A stretch of 64,000 bases of DNA from Allomuricauda sp. F6463D (GTDB taxonomy: Bacteria; Bacteroidota; Bacteroidia; Flavobacteriales; Flavobacteriaceae), in the NCBI RefSeq assembly GCF_023015965.1, contig NZ_JALKAN010000001.1, positions 764,151 through 828,150 on the forward strand, written 5' to 3'. A program made the translations under genes and the position numbers. The notes beneath the pieces were generated by a model. It saw nothing but the letters and a program-made list of their open reading frames with translations. It was not told where the DNA came from and made no database searches. Positions 38,137 to 46,748 of this stretch are shown piece after piece (positions within the stretch are counted from its first letter, which is position 1; the number at the start of each line of letters is the position of its first letter).

Positions 38137-39870
38137 TTATTTTAATCTGATGTCGGAAACTGAAGCTCCAGATGGAATCATCGGGAATACGTTATCTTCC
38201 TTTTCCACCTTCACTTCTAAAAAATAAGGATCTTTGGACGCCATCATTTCTTCAACTGCTTCTTTCAAATCTTCACGTTCTGAAACCCTTCTGGATTTAA
38301 TATGATATCCCTCTGCTATTTTTACAAAATCCGGATTGGTCATTACCGTGGAAGCGTACCTTCTTTCAAAAAACAATTCTTGCCATTGACGTACCATTCC
38401 CAAGTGTTCGTTGTTCAACACCACGATTTTCACAGGTACATTATGCTGAAATATGACACCTAACTCTTGAATGGTCATTTGATAGCCACCGTCACCGATT
38501 ATTGCAACCACTTCGCGGTCCATTGCACCCATTTTGGCCCCAATGGCCGCAGGTAGCCCAAATCCCATAGTACCCAATCCACCAGATGTTATATTACTCT
38601 TGGATTGTTTGAACTTGGCATAGCGACAAGCAATCATTTGATGCTGTCCCACATCGGAAACAATTACCGCCTTTTGTCCAGAGGCAACATTGATTTTCTC
38701 AATCACTTCTCCCATGGTCAACCCTTCTTTGGTTGGGTGAATATCTTTATCAATCAATGTATCGTATTCTTTTTGATACATTTTATCGAACTCGCCTTTC
38801 CAAGCTGTATGCTCTTTTTTGTCCACTAAAGGCAATACCATTTCCAAGGTTTCCTTCGCATTGCCCAGCACAGCAACATCCGCTTTAACATTTTTGTTGA
38901 CTTCTGCAGGGTCTATCTCAAAATGAATGACTTTGGCCTGCTTTGCATATGAATCTAAATTTCCTGTTACCCTATCATCAAAACGCATTCCTATGGCTAT
39001 AAGCAGATCACATTCGTTGGTAAGCATATTAGGAGCATAATTTCCATGCATACCTACCATACCCACATTCAATGGATGTTCGGTGTCCAATGCCGAAAGC
39101 CCTAAAATAGTCCAAGCTGCTGGAATCCCCGTTTTTTCCACAAAGGCTTTGAACTCCGTCTCTGCCTCTCCTAAAATTACACCTTGACCAAATACAATAA
39201 ATGGCTTTTTAGCACTATTGATCAATTCGGCCGCTTTTTCTATACTACTGGGCTCGGCTTTTGGAACAGCATTATAGCTTCTTACGCCTGTGCATTTTTC
39301 ATATACAAAATCAAGTTCATCGAATTGTGCATTTTTGGTAATATCCACCAAAACAGGCCCTGGTCTACCAGATCGAGCTATATAAAATGCCTTAGCCATT
39401 ATTTCAGGAATTTCTTCCGCTCTGGTTACCTGATAATTCCATTTGGTCACTGGAGTTGAAATACCAACAATGTCCGTTTCCTGAAAGGCATCTGAACCCA
39501 GCAAGTGTCTTGGCACTTGCCCTGTAATGCATACCATTGGAGTGGAATCTATCTGGGCATCGGCTATTCCCGTAACCAAATTTGTAGCTCCAGGCCCAGA
39601 AGTTGCCATAGCGACTCCTACTTTTCCCGTTACCCTGGCATAACCTTGGGCGGCATGGGTAGCGCCTTGCTCATGACGTGTTAATATGTGTGTGAGTTTA
39701 TCTTGAAATTTATATAACTCATCATAAACGGGCATAATGGCTCCTCCTGGATATCCATATATCAAATCAACTCCCTCAGCCAGCAAGCAATGAATAATGG
39801 CCTCTGCACCTGATATCCTGATTGCTTTTTCTTTCTTACTATCTTTTTTTTGTGCTTTTAATGTCTCCAT
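38137..39870 (-). CDS. ilvB: Acetolactate synthase large (catalytic) subunit
   Basis: This thiamine-diphosphate enzyme condenses pyruvate with pyruvate or 2-oxobutanoate. It is 577 residues with the three POX domains in order: GYPGGAIMPVYDELY with the catalytic Glu in the following TRHEQGA, a central FAD domain, and a C-terminal TPP motif GDGGYQMTIQEL continuing to NNEHLGMVRQWQ. It is the second gene of ilvDBNCA, 36 bp after ilvD. Confidence 0.97.
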   Translation of the reverse strand: METLKAQKKDSKKEKAIRISGAEAIIHCLLAEGVDLIYGYPGGAIMPVYDELYKFQDKLTHILTRHEQGATHAAQGYARVTGKVGVAMATSGPGATNLVTGIADAQIDSTPMVCITGQVPRHLLGSDAFQETDIVGISTPVTKWNYQVTRAEEIPEIMAKAFYIARSGRPGPVLVDITKNAQFDELDFVYEKCTGVRSYNAVPKAEPSSIEKAAELINSAKKPFIVFGQGVILGEAETEFKAFVEKTGIPAAWTILGLSALDTEHPLNVGMVGMHGNYAPNMLTNECDLLIAIGMRFDDRVTGNLDSYAKQAKVIHFEIDPAEVNKNVKADVAVLGNAKETLEMVLPLVDKKEHTAWKGEFDKMYQKEYDTLIDKDIHPTKEGLTMGEVIEKINVASGQKAVIVSDVGQHQMIACRYAKFKQSKSNITSGGLGTMGFGLPAAIGAKMGAMDREVVAIIGDGGYQMTIQELGVIFQHNVPVKIVVLNNEHLGMVRQWQELFFERRYASTVMTNPDFVKIAEGYHIKSRRVSEREDLKEAVEEMMASKDPYFLEVKVEKEDNVFPMIPSGASVSDIRLK

Positions 39871-39906
39871 AAGCCAGTATTTAGGGAGATACCCCTATAA
39901 TTATTG

Positions 39907-41589
39907 TTAAAACAAATCGGTAACACAGCCTTTTGATGCAGATGATACCGTTTTGGCATATTTATATAAACTTCCCGATTTAATTTTTAATTCAGGTTGT
40001 TTCCATTCTTTTTTCCGTTGCTCATATTCTTCGTCCGAAATATTGATATTGATGGTATTGTTAATCGCATCAATTGTTATTTCATCACCATTCTTGACCA
40101 ATGCGATTCCTCCTCCTACTTGAGCTTCGGGAGAAACATGCCCCACCACAAAACCATGTGAACCGCCGGAAAACCTACCATCGGTAATCAAAGCAACATC
40201 TTTACCCAATCCAGCACCCATGATGGCGGATGTAGGTTTTAGCATTTCGGGCATTCCAGGGGCGCCTTTGGGTCCTTCGTAACGAATAACCACCACATCA
40301 CCTTTTTGCACTTTACCTGTATGGATTCCTTCGTTAACAGCGGTTTCACTATCAAAAACGCGAGCGGTTCCCGTAAACTCCAATCCTTCTTTACCCGTAA
40401 TTTTAGCAACCGCACCTTCAGAGGCCAGGTTACCATATAAAATTCGGATGTGCCCGGTTTCCTTTATTGGCTGATCTTTTTTTCTGATGATATCCTGACC
40501 CTCGACCAAGTCTGGGGCACCTAACAGATTCTCTGCCAAGGTTTTTCCTGTGACAGTTATACAATCACCATGAAGCATTCCTTCCTTGAGCATATATTTT
40601 AATACGGCAGGAACACCGCCCACATTGTGTAGGTCTTCCATCAAATATTTGCCACTAGGTTTTAAATCTGCCAACAACGGTGTTGTTTCACTAATCCTTG
40701 TAACATCTTCCAAAGTAAAATCTACCTCAGCGGCATGTGCAATTGCCATAAAATGCAATACTGCATTTGTGGAACCACCTAGCACGGTAACCAACCTAAA
40801 GGCATTTTCCAAGGATTTTTTGGTAACAATATCCCTTGGTTTAATATCTTCTCTCAACAAGTTGTACAAAGCTGCACCCGATGCTTCACAATCCGTTTGT
40901 TTTTTATCATTTACAGCAGGGATAGAAGAGTTAAAAGGCATGGACATTCCCATGGCTTCAATGGCAGACGCCATCGTATTGGCTGTGTACATTCCTCCGC
41001 ACGCCCCTGCCCCGGGACAAGCTTTATGTATCACCTCTTTATATTCGGTTTCTCCAATGGCGCCTGCGACCTTTTGTCCGTAAGCCTCAAAGGCCGAAAT
41101 AATATCAAGTTTTTTATTGTTATGACACCCTGGTGCAATGGTCCCTCCGTATACTAAAATTGACGGTCGGTTCAACCTTAATTGTGCCATTAGGGCTCCG
41201 GGCATATTTTTATCGCAGCCAACTACCGTTACCAATCCATCATAACTCATGGCGTGGACAACAGTTTCAATGGAATCCGCAATAATATCCCTTGAGGGCA
41301 ACGAGTATCGCATTCCTGGGGTACCATTCGAAATACCATCGCTCACCCCTATTGTATTGAATATAAGTCCGACCAAATTAGAAGACTCTACTCCTTTTTT
41401 TACATCGAGCGCTAATTTGTTCAAATGCATGTTGCATGGGTTACCTTCGTATCCCGTACTTGCAATTCCTATTAACGGTTTTTGTAGATCTTCATCTGTT
41501 AACCCAATCGCGTGCAACATGGCTTGTGCTGCTGGTAGTGTTGGGTCCTGTGTTACCTTTTTACTAAACTTGTTCAATTCCATTGTCAA
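39907..41589 (-). CDS. ilvD: Dihydroxy-acid dehydratase
   Basis: This iron-sulfur dehydratase makes the 2-oxoacid precursors of valine and isoleucine. It is 560 residues. Cluster cysteines are visible in [16 protein letters not shown] and [16 protein letters not shown] second ATG two codons in (41583) could be the start. It leads the leftward ilv operon; a -7 box lies 43 bp upstream, and a terminator that closes the pxp operon insulates it. Confidence 0.97.
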   Translation of the reverse strand: MTMELNKFSKKVTQDPTLPAAQAMLHAIGLTDEDLQKPLIGIASTGYEGNPCNMHLNKLALDVKKGVESSNLVGLIFNTIGVSDGISNGTPGMRYSLPSRDIIADSIETVVHAMSYDGLVTVVGCDKNMPGALMAQLRLNRPSILVYGGTIAPGCHNNKKLDIISAFEAYGQKVAGAIGETEYKEVIHKACPGAGACGGMYTANTMASAIEAMGMSMPFNSSIPAVNDKKQTDCEASGAALYNLLREDIKPRDIVTKKSLENAFRLVTVLGGSTNAVLHFMAIAHAAEVDFTLEDVTRISETTPLLADLKPSGKYLMEDLHNVGGVPAVLKYMLKEGMLHGDCITVTGKTLAENLLGAPDLVEGQDIIRKKDQPIKETGHIRILYGNLASEGAVAKITGKEGLEFTGTARVFDSETAVNEGIHTGKVQKGDVVVIRYEGPKGAPGMPEMLKPTSAIMGAGLGKDVALITDGRFSGGSHGFVVGHVSPEAQVGGGIALVKNGDEITIDAINNTININISDEEYEQRKKEWKQPELKIKSGSLYKYAKTVSSASKGCVTDLF

Positions 41590-41632
41590 ATTTCATTCAA
41601 ATACAGAGTTCTTCTGAATTTATACTGTAATT

Positions 41633-41640
41633 CAAAGATA
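41633..41640 (-). promoter_or_regulatory. Candidate -7 box of the ilvDBNCA operon
   Basis: The minus strand reads TATCTTTG, a perfect TAnnTTTG and the same octamer seen before the Sua5/YciO gene. Leader length would be ~40 nt. No -33 TTG was found at 19-21 bp. Confidence 0.45.
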
Positions 41641-41776
41641 AATGTTTAAAAAGCCTTAGATTTTTAACAGTTACCTGCTATTTAAATCCACTGGAAACAT
41701 AATAAACATAAATGTTTGTAATTCAGTTTTTTAACTTAATTAAAAATCCAATATTCAATTAAATTTATTGCAAATG

Positions 41777-41810
41777 AAAAGGCCTGTATCGTATGGGATA
41801 CAGGCCTTTT
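41777..41810 (-). terminator. Rho-independent terminator of the nramp-pxpABC operon
   Basis: A 14-bp stem (AAAAGGCCTGTATC with GATACAGGCCTTTT) around a 6-nt loop is followed on the minus strand by TTTTC. It lies 131 bp beyond the pxpC stop. Confidence 0.85.
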
Positions 41811-41941
41811 AAGTCAAAAGCAAGTCTGTATCACCCCGATATTGGGACAATAATGACTTCTACTATGACTATGTTATTTCTTTTCATACTTCAATAGTAC
41901 AAAAAATAAAGAGTCTTTAAAACCAAAAATAAAAATTGTTT

Positions 41942-42781
41942 CTAAACTAATTTAAACAAAAGTTCGTCCCCATACTTTTTCTGAGCCAGTACAGAAATGG
42001 ATTCTTCGGAAAGTTGTAAAATTCTAGGATACCCTCCCGTTGTTTGACCATCTTTCATTAAAATGATTAGGCGGCCTGCAGGGGTAAGCTGAATGGTGCC
42101 TGGTAAAGTTCCCGAGGTCAGCATGGAATGTGAGTGTCCTGCTATTAATTCCGAAAGTTGATAGGCCATTCTATTGTTCTCTTTGGATACCGTAAAAGCT
42201 TTTGTGAATATTTCTGCGAGTTGACCATCGGACAACAACGAAAACTCCGGCCCCTTGTACACTTTTAGTGTATTTTGTCCAAAATGCTCCTCAATTTTAA
42301 CTTCAGATATTTTTGGTTTGTAGGCTAGCGTCTTATTATATGGTATCTGGGCACCAACCGTAATCCTTGATTTTTTAGTGACAGGATAAAACTGAGATCG
42401 ACTGTTGAGCAATTTCTCGGTTTGAATACCATCTTTTATGGCCAAATACCCCCTAAAACCTACTTCCAATCTTCCGTAGGTTAAAATATCGCCCTTTTCA
42501 ACCTTAACTATTTTGTAATTATCAATCGTTTCGTTATTAAGCGTTGCGGCAATATGGGCTCCGGCCAAACAGATATAGGTAGGCTCTTCAAATTGAAGCG
42601 TAGGGCCCGTCATGGTGATTTCCAACACAGCTTCATTCTCATCATTATCCAATAACAAATTGGCTTTTTTGACAGATGCCACGTCCATCGCACCAGAAAT
42701 GGGTACGCCAATATCACGATACCCATACCTACCAAGGTCTTGGATGGTCAAATAAAGGCCGGTTTTTAACACTTTAAGCAT
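41942..42781 (-). CDS. pxpC: 5-oxoprolinase subunit C (biotin-dependent carboxyltransferase/KipA family)
   Basis: This is one of three subunits of prokaryotic ATP-dependent 5-oxoprolinase, which opens pyroglutamate to glutamate. It is 279 residues; the family motif GVPISGAMD is near the N-terminus and LLTSGTLPGTIQLTPAG lies in the C-terminal half. Older names are allophanate hydrolase subunit 2 and KipA. Its start overlaps pxpB by 8 bp. It is the last gene of its operon, before a strong terminator. Confidence 0.93.
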   Translation of the reverse strand: MLKVLKTGLYLTIQDLGRYGYRDIGVPISGAMDVASVKKANLLLDNDENEAVLEITMTGPTLQFEEPTYICLAGAHIAATLNNETIDNYKIVKVEKGDILTYGRLEVGFRGYLAIKDGIQTEKLLNSRSQFYPVTKKSRITVGAQIPYNKTLAYKPKISEVKIEEHFGQNTLKVYKGPEFSLLSDGQLAEIFTKAFTVSKENNRMAYQLSELIAGHSHSMLTSGTLPGTIQLTPAGRLIILMKDGQTTGGYPRILQLSEESISVLAQKKYGDELLFKLV

Positions 42782-43508
42782 TTAATACAACTTTTTCGGG
42801 TTCGTAAATACCCACTTCACCTTCAATCTTATGGAGTTCGTATTCTGCTTTAGATATGTTCTCAAACTGTATTTTATCTCCCACTTTCACAAAACAAGGG
42901 TCTTTTTTAGTTGGGTCGAACAAGTCAACAGGACAATTCCCTATAATGTTCCATCCTCCAGGTGATTCTTGGGGATAAATTCCTGTTTGTTTGCCTGCCA
43001 ATCCTACTGAACCCTTCTGTACTTTCAATCTCGGTTCAGCTCTACGGGGAATTTCCAAAGATGACGGAAGCCCGCCCAAATACATAAATCCGGGCAAAAA
43101 CCCGATACCATAGACCACATATTGATGGGAAGTATGCTGACCAATCAATTCTTCTATCGAGAGACCCAGTGTTTTGGCCGCCTCTTCGATATCCATTCCA
43201 AACTCAAGGTCATAGCAAACGGGTAAGGTCCATAAATGCTGAATTCGCTCTGTTTTAGATTTGGCCTGTTTATCGTGACAGTCTAGAATTATGTTTTTGG
43301 TCTTTTCAAAATCAATATGGTCTTTGTTATAGACCATGGTCAAGGAGTTATATGCAACTGACATTTCCCAGCCGGGAATTTTCAGCCCTTTAAAAGCATC
43401 CATAAAATCGAGGATGTCCGCCAAAATGGATTCACTTACCTTATTGGGCCATTCTACTAAAACAGCTCGTTCTCCAAAGGGTTTGATGCTGATGGGGTAA
43501 CTTTTCAT
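42774..43508 (-). CDS. pxpB: 5-oxoprolinase subunit B (KipI family)
   Basis: This 244-residue partner of PxpC works in pyroglutamate cleavage. The frame is open further upstream, but the ATG at 43508 places the conserved opening PISIKPFGERAVLVEW at the N-terminus and gives a 4-bp ATGA overlap with the pxpA stop, so it is chosen. The family signature GIGFLPGFMYLGGLP is intact. In Bacillus the relative KipI also inhibits the sporulation kinase KinA, which is not relevant here. Confidence 0.93.
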   Translation of the reverse strand: MKSYPISIKPFGERAVLVEWPNKVSESILADILDFMDAFKGLKIPGWEMSVAYNSLTMVYNKDHIDFEKTKNIILDCHDKQAKSKTERIQHLWTLPVCYDLEFGMDIEEAAKTLGLSIEELIGQHTSHQYVVYGIGFLPGFMYLGGLPSSLEIPRRAEPRLKVQKGSVGLAGKQTGIYPQESPGGWNIIGNCPVDLFDPTKKDPCFVKVGDKIQFENISKAEYELHKIEGEVGIYEPEKVVLNA

Positions 43509-44248
43509 TTTTGTATTTGCACCTGGTTCTTGGCTAATTCTGCTGAAAGATACATCAATATTTTTAAGGCTGAAACCGTATCGCCGTGTATACAAAGTGT
43601 ATTTGCATATATTTTCATGGATTCGTTATTTATCGAAATCACCTCATTTTTTTTTATGATGGGTAAAATATGCTGTAACACTTTTTCGGGTTTTTCAATA
43701 ACGGCATTATCTTTTTTCCTGGAGACCAGTGTAAGATCAGAATGATAATTTCTGTCTGCAAAGGCCTCATACCAAACCCTGAATCCACGTTCGTTAGCCA
43801 TCTTTGCGATCACCGAACCAAAAGGAACATAGAGTATGGCATCATTCCTATACGTAGCAATAGCATCCAAATATACCCTTGCCAACTGCTCATCTTTAGC
43901 TGTTTGATTATATAGTGCCCCATGGGCTTTGATATGGTGCAAAGTACTATTTTCTTGTTCCAAAATCTTATCAAAATCCTCCAGTTGCTTTCTTAGGCTG
44001 TGTATTAGGTCTTGTTCAGAAATATCCATCACCTCTCTACCAAAATTTGGTTTGTCAGGATAAGATGGGTGTGCCCCAATTTTTAACCCATGTGTTCTGG
44101 CGAGTGAAGCTACCCTAACCATGGTTTCTTCATCTCCTGCATGACCTCCACAGGCAATATTGCAGGAGCTTATATATGGAAAAATATCCGTCTCGTTTTC
44201 TACTCCTTCACCAACATCACAGTTAATATCTATCTTAAACGCATCCAT
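43505..44248 (-). CDS. pxpA: 5-oxoprolinase subunit A (LamB/YcsF family)
   Basis: This 247-residue polysaccharide-deacetylase-like barrel subunit belongs to 5-oxoprolinase. Signature NCDVGEG starts the protein; SSCNIACGGHAGD and KIGAHPSYPD complete the active-site region. It begins directly after the stop of the Nramp-like transporter gene (adjacent bases 44248/44249) and overlaps pxpB by 4 bp, so the four genes are tightly coupled. Confidence 0.95.
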   Translation of the reverse strand: MDAFKIDINCDVGEGVENETDIFPYISSCNIACGGHAGDEETMVRVASLARTHGLKIGAHPSYPDKPNFGREVMDISEQDLIHSLRKQLEDFDKILEQENSTLHHIKAHGALYNQTAKDEQLARVYLDAIATYRNDAILYVPFGSVIAKMANERGFRVWYEAFADRNYHSDLTLVSRKKDNAVIEKPEKVLQHILPIIKKNEVISINNESMKIYANTLCIHGDTVSALKILMYLSAELAKNQVQIQK

Positions 44249-45445
44249 TTACAATAATCCAATTACTTTAAATATGCTTTTAGCACCCAAAAACACAGCA
44301 AATAACACAATTGCCACACCAAAGATGTTTTGTAACGTGGTATTTCTGTTTTTGCCCATAACCGATTTTTTATTTACGATCCACAAGAGCAATAATGCCA
44401 TTACAGGAAGTAAGATTCCATTGGCGACCTGTGCAAATAAAATAACTTCAATAGGTTTTATATCAAAAGAAAGAAATAGGACACCACATAAAAGTACTAA
44501 GAACCAAACCATTTTAAATTTTTTGCTTTGCATGCCTCCTTTCCAACCAAAACAACTGCTTGCCACATAAGCTGCCGCCAAGGGAGCTGTTATGGCAGAG
44601 GTGATTCCTGCGGCCAATAGCCCTATTGCCATAAAATAAACCGCCATTTTACCGAATAAAGGTTCCAAGGCCTTTGCCATATCCAACGCGTGGTTAATGT
44701 CTGAAATTGGTGCCGCCGACGCGGTAATCAATATAGCAATGGATACTAGCCCGCCAAGGGCAAGGGATACTGTCGTGTCCCAATTCACCGCTTTAAGGTC
44801 TTTAATGGAGTTCCATTTTTCCTTAACCAACGATGCGTGCAAAAAGAGGTTGTAAGGTACTACGGTTGTGCCCACTAGAGCGATTACCGTAAGTAAACTG
44901 TCCTCGGGTAAACGTGGCACAAACATTCCTTTTAATATTCCTGTTATAGAAGGTTTGGTGATTATTGCACAGATAACGAAACTCACACCCATTATCCCAA
45001 CGAGAGCAACAAATATTTTTTCCAATACTTTATAATTACTGAACCAAAGCAATAAAAATATAACTGCACCTACAATGGCTGGCAAAAAAGATTTTAATTG
45101 TTTCTGTGGCAAGAGTTGTTCCAATCCGAGGGTTGCACCACCAATATTACCTGCTTCATATGCCGCATTTCCCACTAAAATAGCTCCCAACACAACGGCT
45201 ATAACTACATTGCGAACCCATGGCGTTTGCAATTCGGTGCGCACTACATCCACCAATCCATTTTGTGTGACAAGTCCTATTCTGCCAGCCATACCCTGTA
45301 GTACTATGGTTGCTATAATGGATATCAGCAATGCCCAAATCAGAGCGTATCCGAATTTTGCACCTGCCAGAGTACACATTGTTATAGTTCCGGGGCCAAC
45401 AAAAGCTGCTGCGACCAGAACACCTGGTCCTATTTTTTTAAACAT
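44249..45445 (-). CDS. Nramp-fold transporter lacking canonical metal-site residues, linked to pxpABC
   Basis: This 398-residue inner-membrane protein has about eleven hydrophobic helices and overall Nramp/SLC11 similarity (RIGLVTQNGLVD, and a helix-6 region ending PYNLFLHASLV). In metal-transporting Nramps helix 1 carries DPGN and helix 6 carries MPH. Here these read GPGT (residues 17-20) and VPY (~196-198), so the manganese/iron-binding Asp, Asn and Met are absent. It is the first gene of the 5-oxoprolinase operon. Bacillus likewise has an Nramp-like gene (ycsG) beside ycsF/kipI/kipA. Transport of pyroglutamate or a related organic compound is an inference. Confidence 0.83.
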   Translation of the reverse strand: MFKKIGPGVLVAAAFVGPGTITMCTLAGAKFGYALIWALLISIIATIVLQGMAGRIGLVTQNGLVDVVRTELQTPWVRNVVIAVVLGAILVGNAAYEAGNIGGATLGLEQLLPQKQLKSFLPAIVGAVIFLLLWFSNYKVLEKIFVALVGIMGVSFVICAIITKPSITGILKGMFVPRLPEDSLLTVIALVGTTVVPYNLFLHASLVKEKWNSIKDLKAVNWDTTVSLALGGLVSIAILITASAAPISDINHALDMAKALEPLFGKMAVYFMAIGLLAAGITSAITAPLAAAYVASSCFGWKGGMQSKKFKMVWFLVLLCGVLFLSFDIKPIEVILFAQVANGILLPVMALLLLWIVNKKSVMGKNRNTTLQNIFGVAIVLFAVFLGAKSIFKVIGLL

Positions 45446-45494
45446 TGGTTATTTGGTTTTGTGGGATTAAATTAAAAGTATATCAGAACAAAAC

Positions 45495-45521
45495 ATGCAT
45501 TTCATCCAAAAAAATGCATTT
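45495..45521. promoter_or_regulatory. Direct repeat of ATGCATTT in the nramp-pxp leader
   Basis: ATGCATTT occurs at 45495-45502 and 45514-45521, 19 bp apart, each containing the palindrome ATGCAT. This is close to two helical turns and could be an operator; no factor is known. Confidence 0.25.
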
Positions 45522-45573
45522 GGTCTAAAAGTGGAATGTAGTACATCGAATTTTTATACGAATTCAAAAAACT

Positions 45574-45581
45574 CAAAGTTA
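45574..45581 (-). promoter_or_regulatory. Candidate -7 box of the nramp-pxpABC operon
   Basis: The minus strand reads TAACTTTG, a perfect TAnnTTTG and identical to the box near leuC. It would give a leader of ~120 nt that contains the ATGCATTT direct repeat. Confidence 0.38.
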
Positions 45582-45625
45582 TAATAGTCCCAAATCATAC
45601 TTAGACCTAAACTTGACAAAAACTT

Positions 45626-46069
45626 ATGACATGTAAGGATTGTGGCAAAGACATAAATCACCATCAACATAAAGAATCAATAGGATCTTTAGGTGTTCAG
45701 CTCTGCGAACGACATACACGGCTTATAAAAAAGGTAATACTGGACAATAATACACCGGTCGATGCCATTCATTTATTCTATGCTTTAAAAGAAGCTGGAG
45801 TTCATCCGATGTTGGAATGGTGGGATGGCAAAAAGTCCGTAGATATAGCCATTTCACGTGTCAAACTCAATATAGAGATTGACAAAAACTATAATATGAT
45901 AACACACGAACAAGCCATAAACGACCTTGAAGATGCCATGCATTCTTTTAAAAACGGTTTCACCACCATTAGAATACCCCATTTGGCCATTAAATATTAT
46001 TTGGATGAAACGGTGGAAAATATCCTGGGTATCATCTCTGGATTAAAAGCTAATATCAAAGCTATTTAG
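45626..46069 (+). CDS. Small zinc-ribbon protein with DUF559/Vsr-like nuclease core
   Basis: I recognise the pattern but not the family with certainty. The 147-residue protein starts with a probable zinc site (C3, C6, C27, H30). Its second half runs VDIAI, then NIEID, then HEQAINDLEDAMHSFKNGF and TTIRIPH. This is the D...ExD, H, D..R-like, G-x-x-x-x-R/I order of DUF559 and Vsr-type PD-(D/E)XK nucleases. Candidate catalytic residues are D73, E84 and D86. Its stop overlaps the convergent cupin-like gene by 4 bp. Nuclease activity is an inference. Confidence 0.72.
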   Translation: MTCKDCGKDINHHQHKESIGSLGVQLCERHTRLIKKVILDNNTPVDAIHLFYALKEAGVHPMLEWWDGKKSVDIAISRVKLNIEIDKNYNMITHEQAINDLEDAMHSFKNGFTTIRIPHLAIKYYLDETVENILGIISGLKANIKAI

Positions 46070-46542
46070 TTACAGAATTGGTAGTTGTTTACTTGTTTGT
46101 TCTCCTTGTATTCCATGATATTGATAACTATAGTGTCCTCACCAATATTTTCCAGATCGTTCACATAATTTTTCCCTCTATTCTCGAAATATTCGGTATC
46201 ACCAGGGTTTAGTTTAATCATGTCAATTTTTCCATTTCCATAATGGGTAATCGCCAACCCTCCCGTGGTACAAACCCAACCATAATTGGTACTGTGCTTT
46301 CTAAAATTAAGTCGTTCCCCCGCAAGGAGATATAAGTCCCAAAGCTTAATGTTCTCGTTCTCGAACACCAATCTATTGCTCAAAGACTCTTTTATTTCCT
46401 GATGTAACAACTCGTCAATCTTCTCTTGTTCCCAAGTATCAAAATTGCCAGTTGGGTTCAACTCTACAAATTGCATACCCTCTTTTTTAGAAAAGCTTGC
46501 AAATGTATACCTCAACATACTAAAGTACAGTACCTTATTCAA
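46066..46542 (-). CDS. Cupin-like protein of unknown function
   Basis: The 158-residue protein has a helical N-terminus (~25-50) and a small beta-barrel with cupin-like strands (LWDLYLLAGERLNFRKH, then GGLAITHYGNG and LNPGDTEYFEN). The usual metal-binding histidine pairs are incomplete, so enzymatic function is doubtful. A start at the ATG at 46476 (MQFVELNP) may be the true one, since the first 22 residues look like leader sequence. Two Cys and Asn residues end the protein. No functional context. Confidence 0.6.
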   Translation of the reverse strand: MNKVLYFSMLRYTFASFSKKEGMQFVELNPTGNFDTWEQEKIDELLHQEIKESLSNRLVFENENIKLWDLYLLAGERLNFRKHSTNYGWVCTTGGLAITHYGNGKIDMIKLNPGDTEYFENRGKNYVNDLENIGEDTIVINIMEYKENKQVNNYQFCN

Positions 46543-46748
46543 ACTTTAACAAAAAACAACATGTATATATTGTTTTGACTTCTTTTTCCTACGTAATTAT
46601 TGCCTTTGCAGGTGTTTCCTTGTGCTTTTTTGAATAAAGAAATTATGTAAACAAGTGGCATTCTGACTTTTTTACATAATTTGCAGTTATTACTTTGACC
46701 AAGAATAACCAACGACCTTATCCAAAAGCCAACTTTAAAAAAACAACC

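Larger units (their letters stand above)
41590..41941. other. 352-bp spacer between ilvD and pxpC
   Basis: The stretch holds the ilvD -7 box (41633-41640) and the terminator of the upstream pxp operon (41777-41810). The remaining AT-rich sequence shows no ORF of supportable length, repeat or RNA gene. Confidence 0.7.

Noticed and set aside
41811..41941. Leader peptide ORF on the plus strand before pxpC
   Set aside because: Only 14 codons, wrong strand for either neighbouring operon, no ribosome site.
44249..45445. Ordinary MntH manganese transporter
   Set aside because: DPGN and MPH motifs are replaced by GPGT and VPY, and the gene is coupled to pxpABC rather than to metal regulation.
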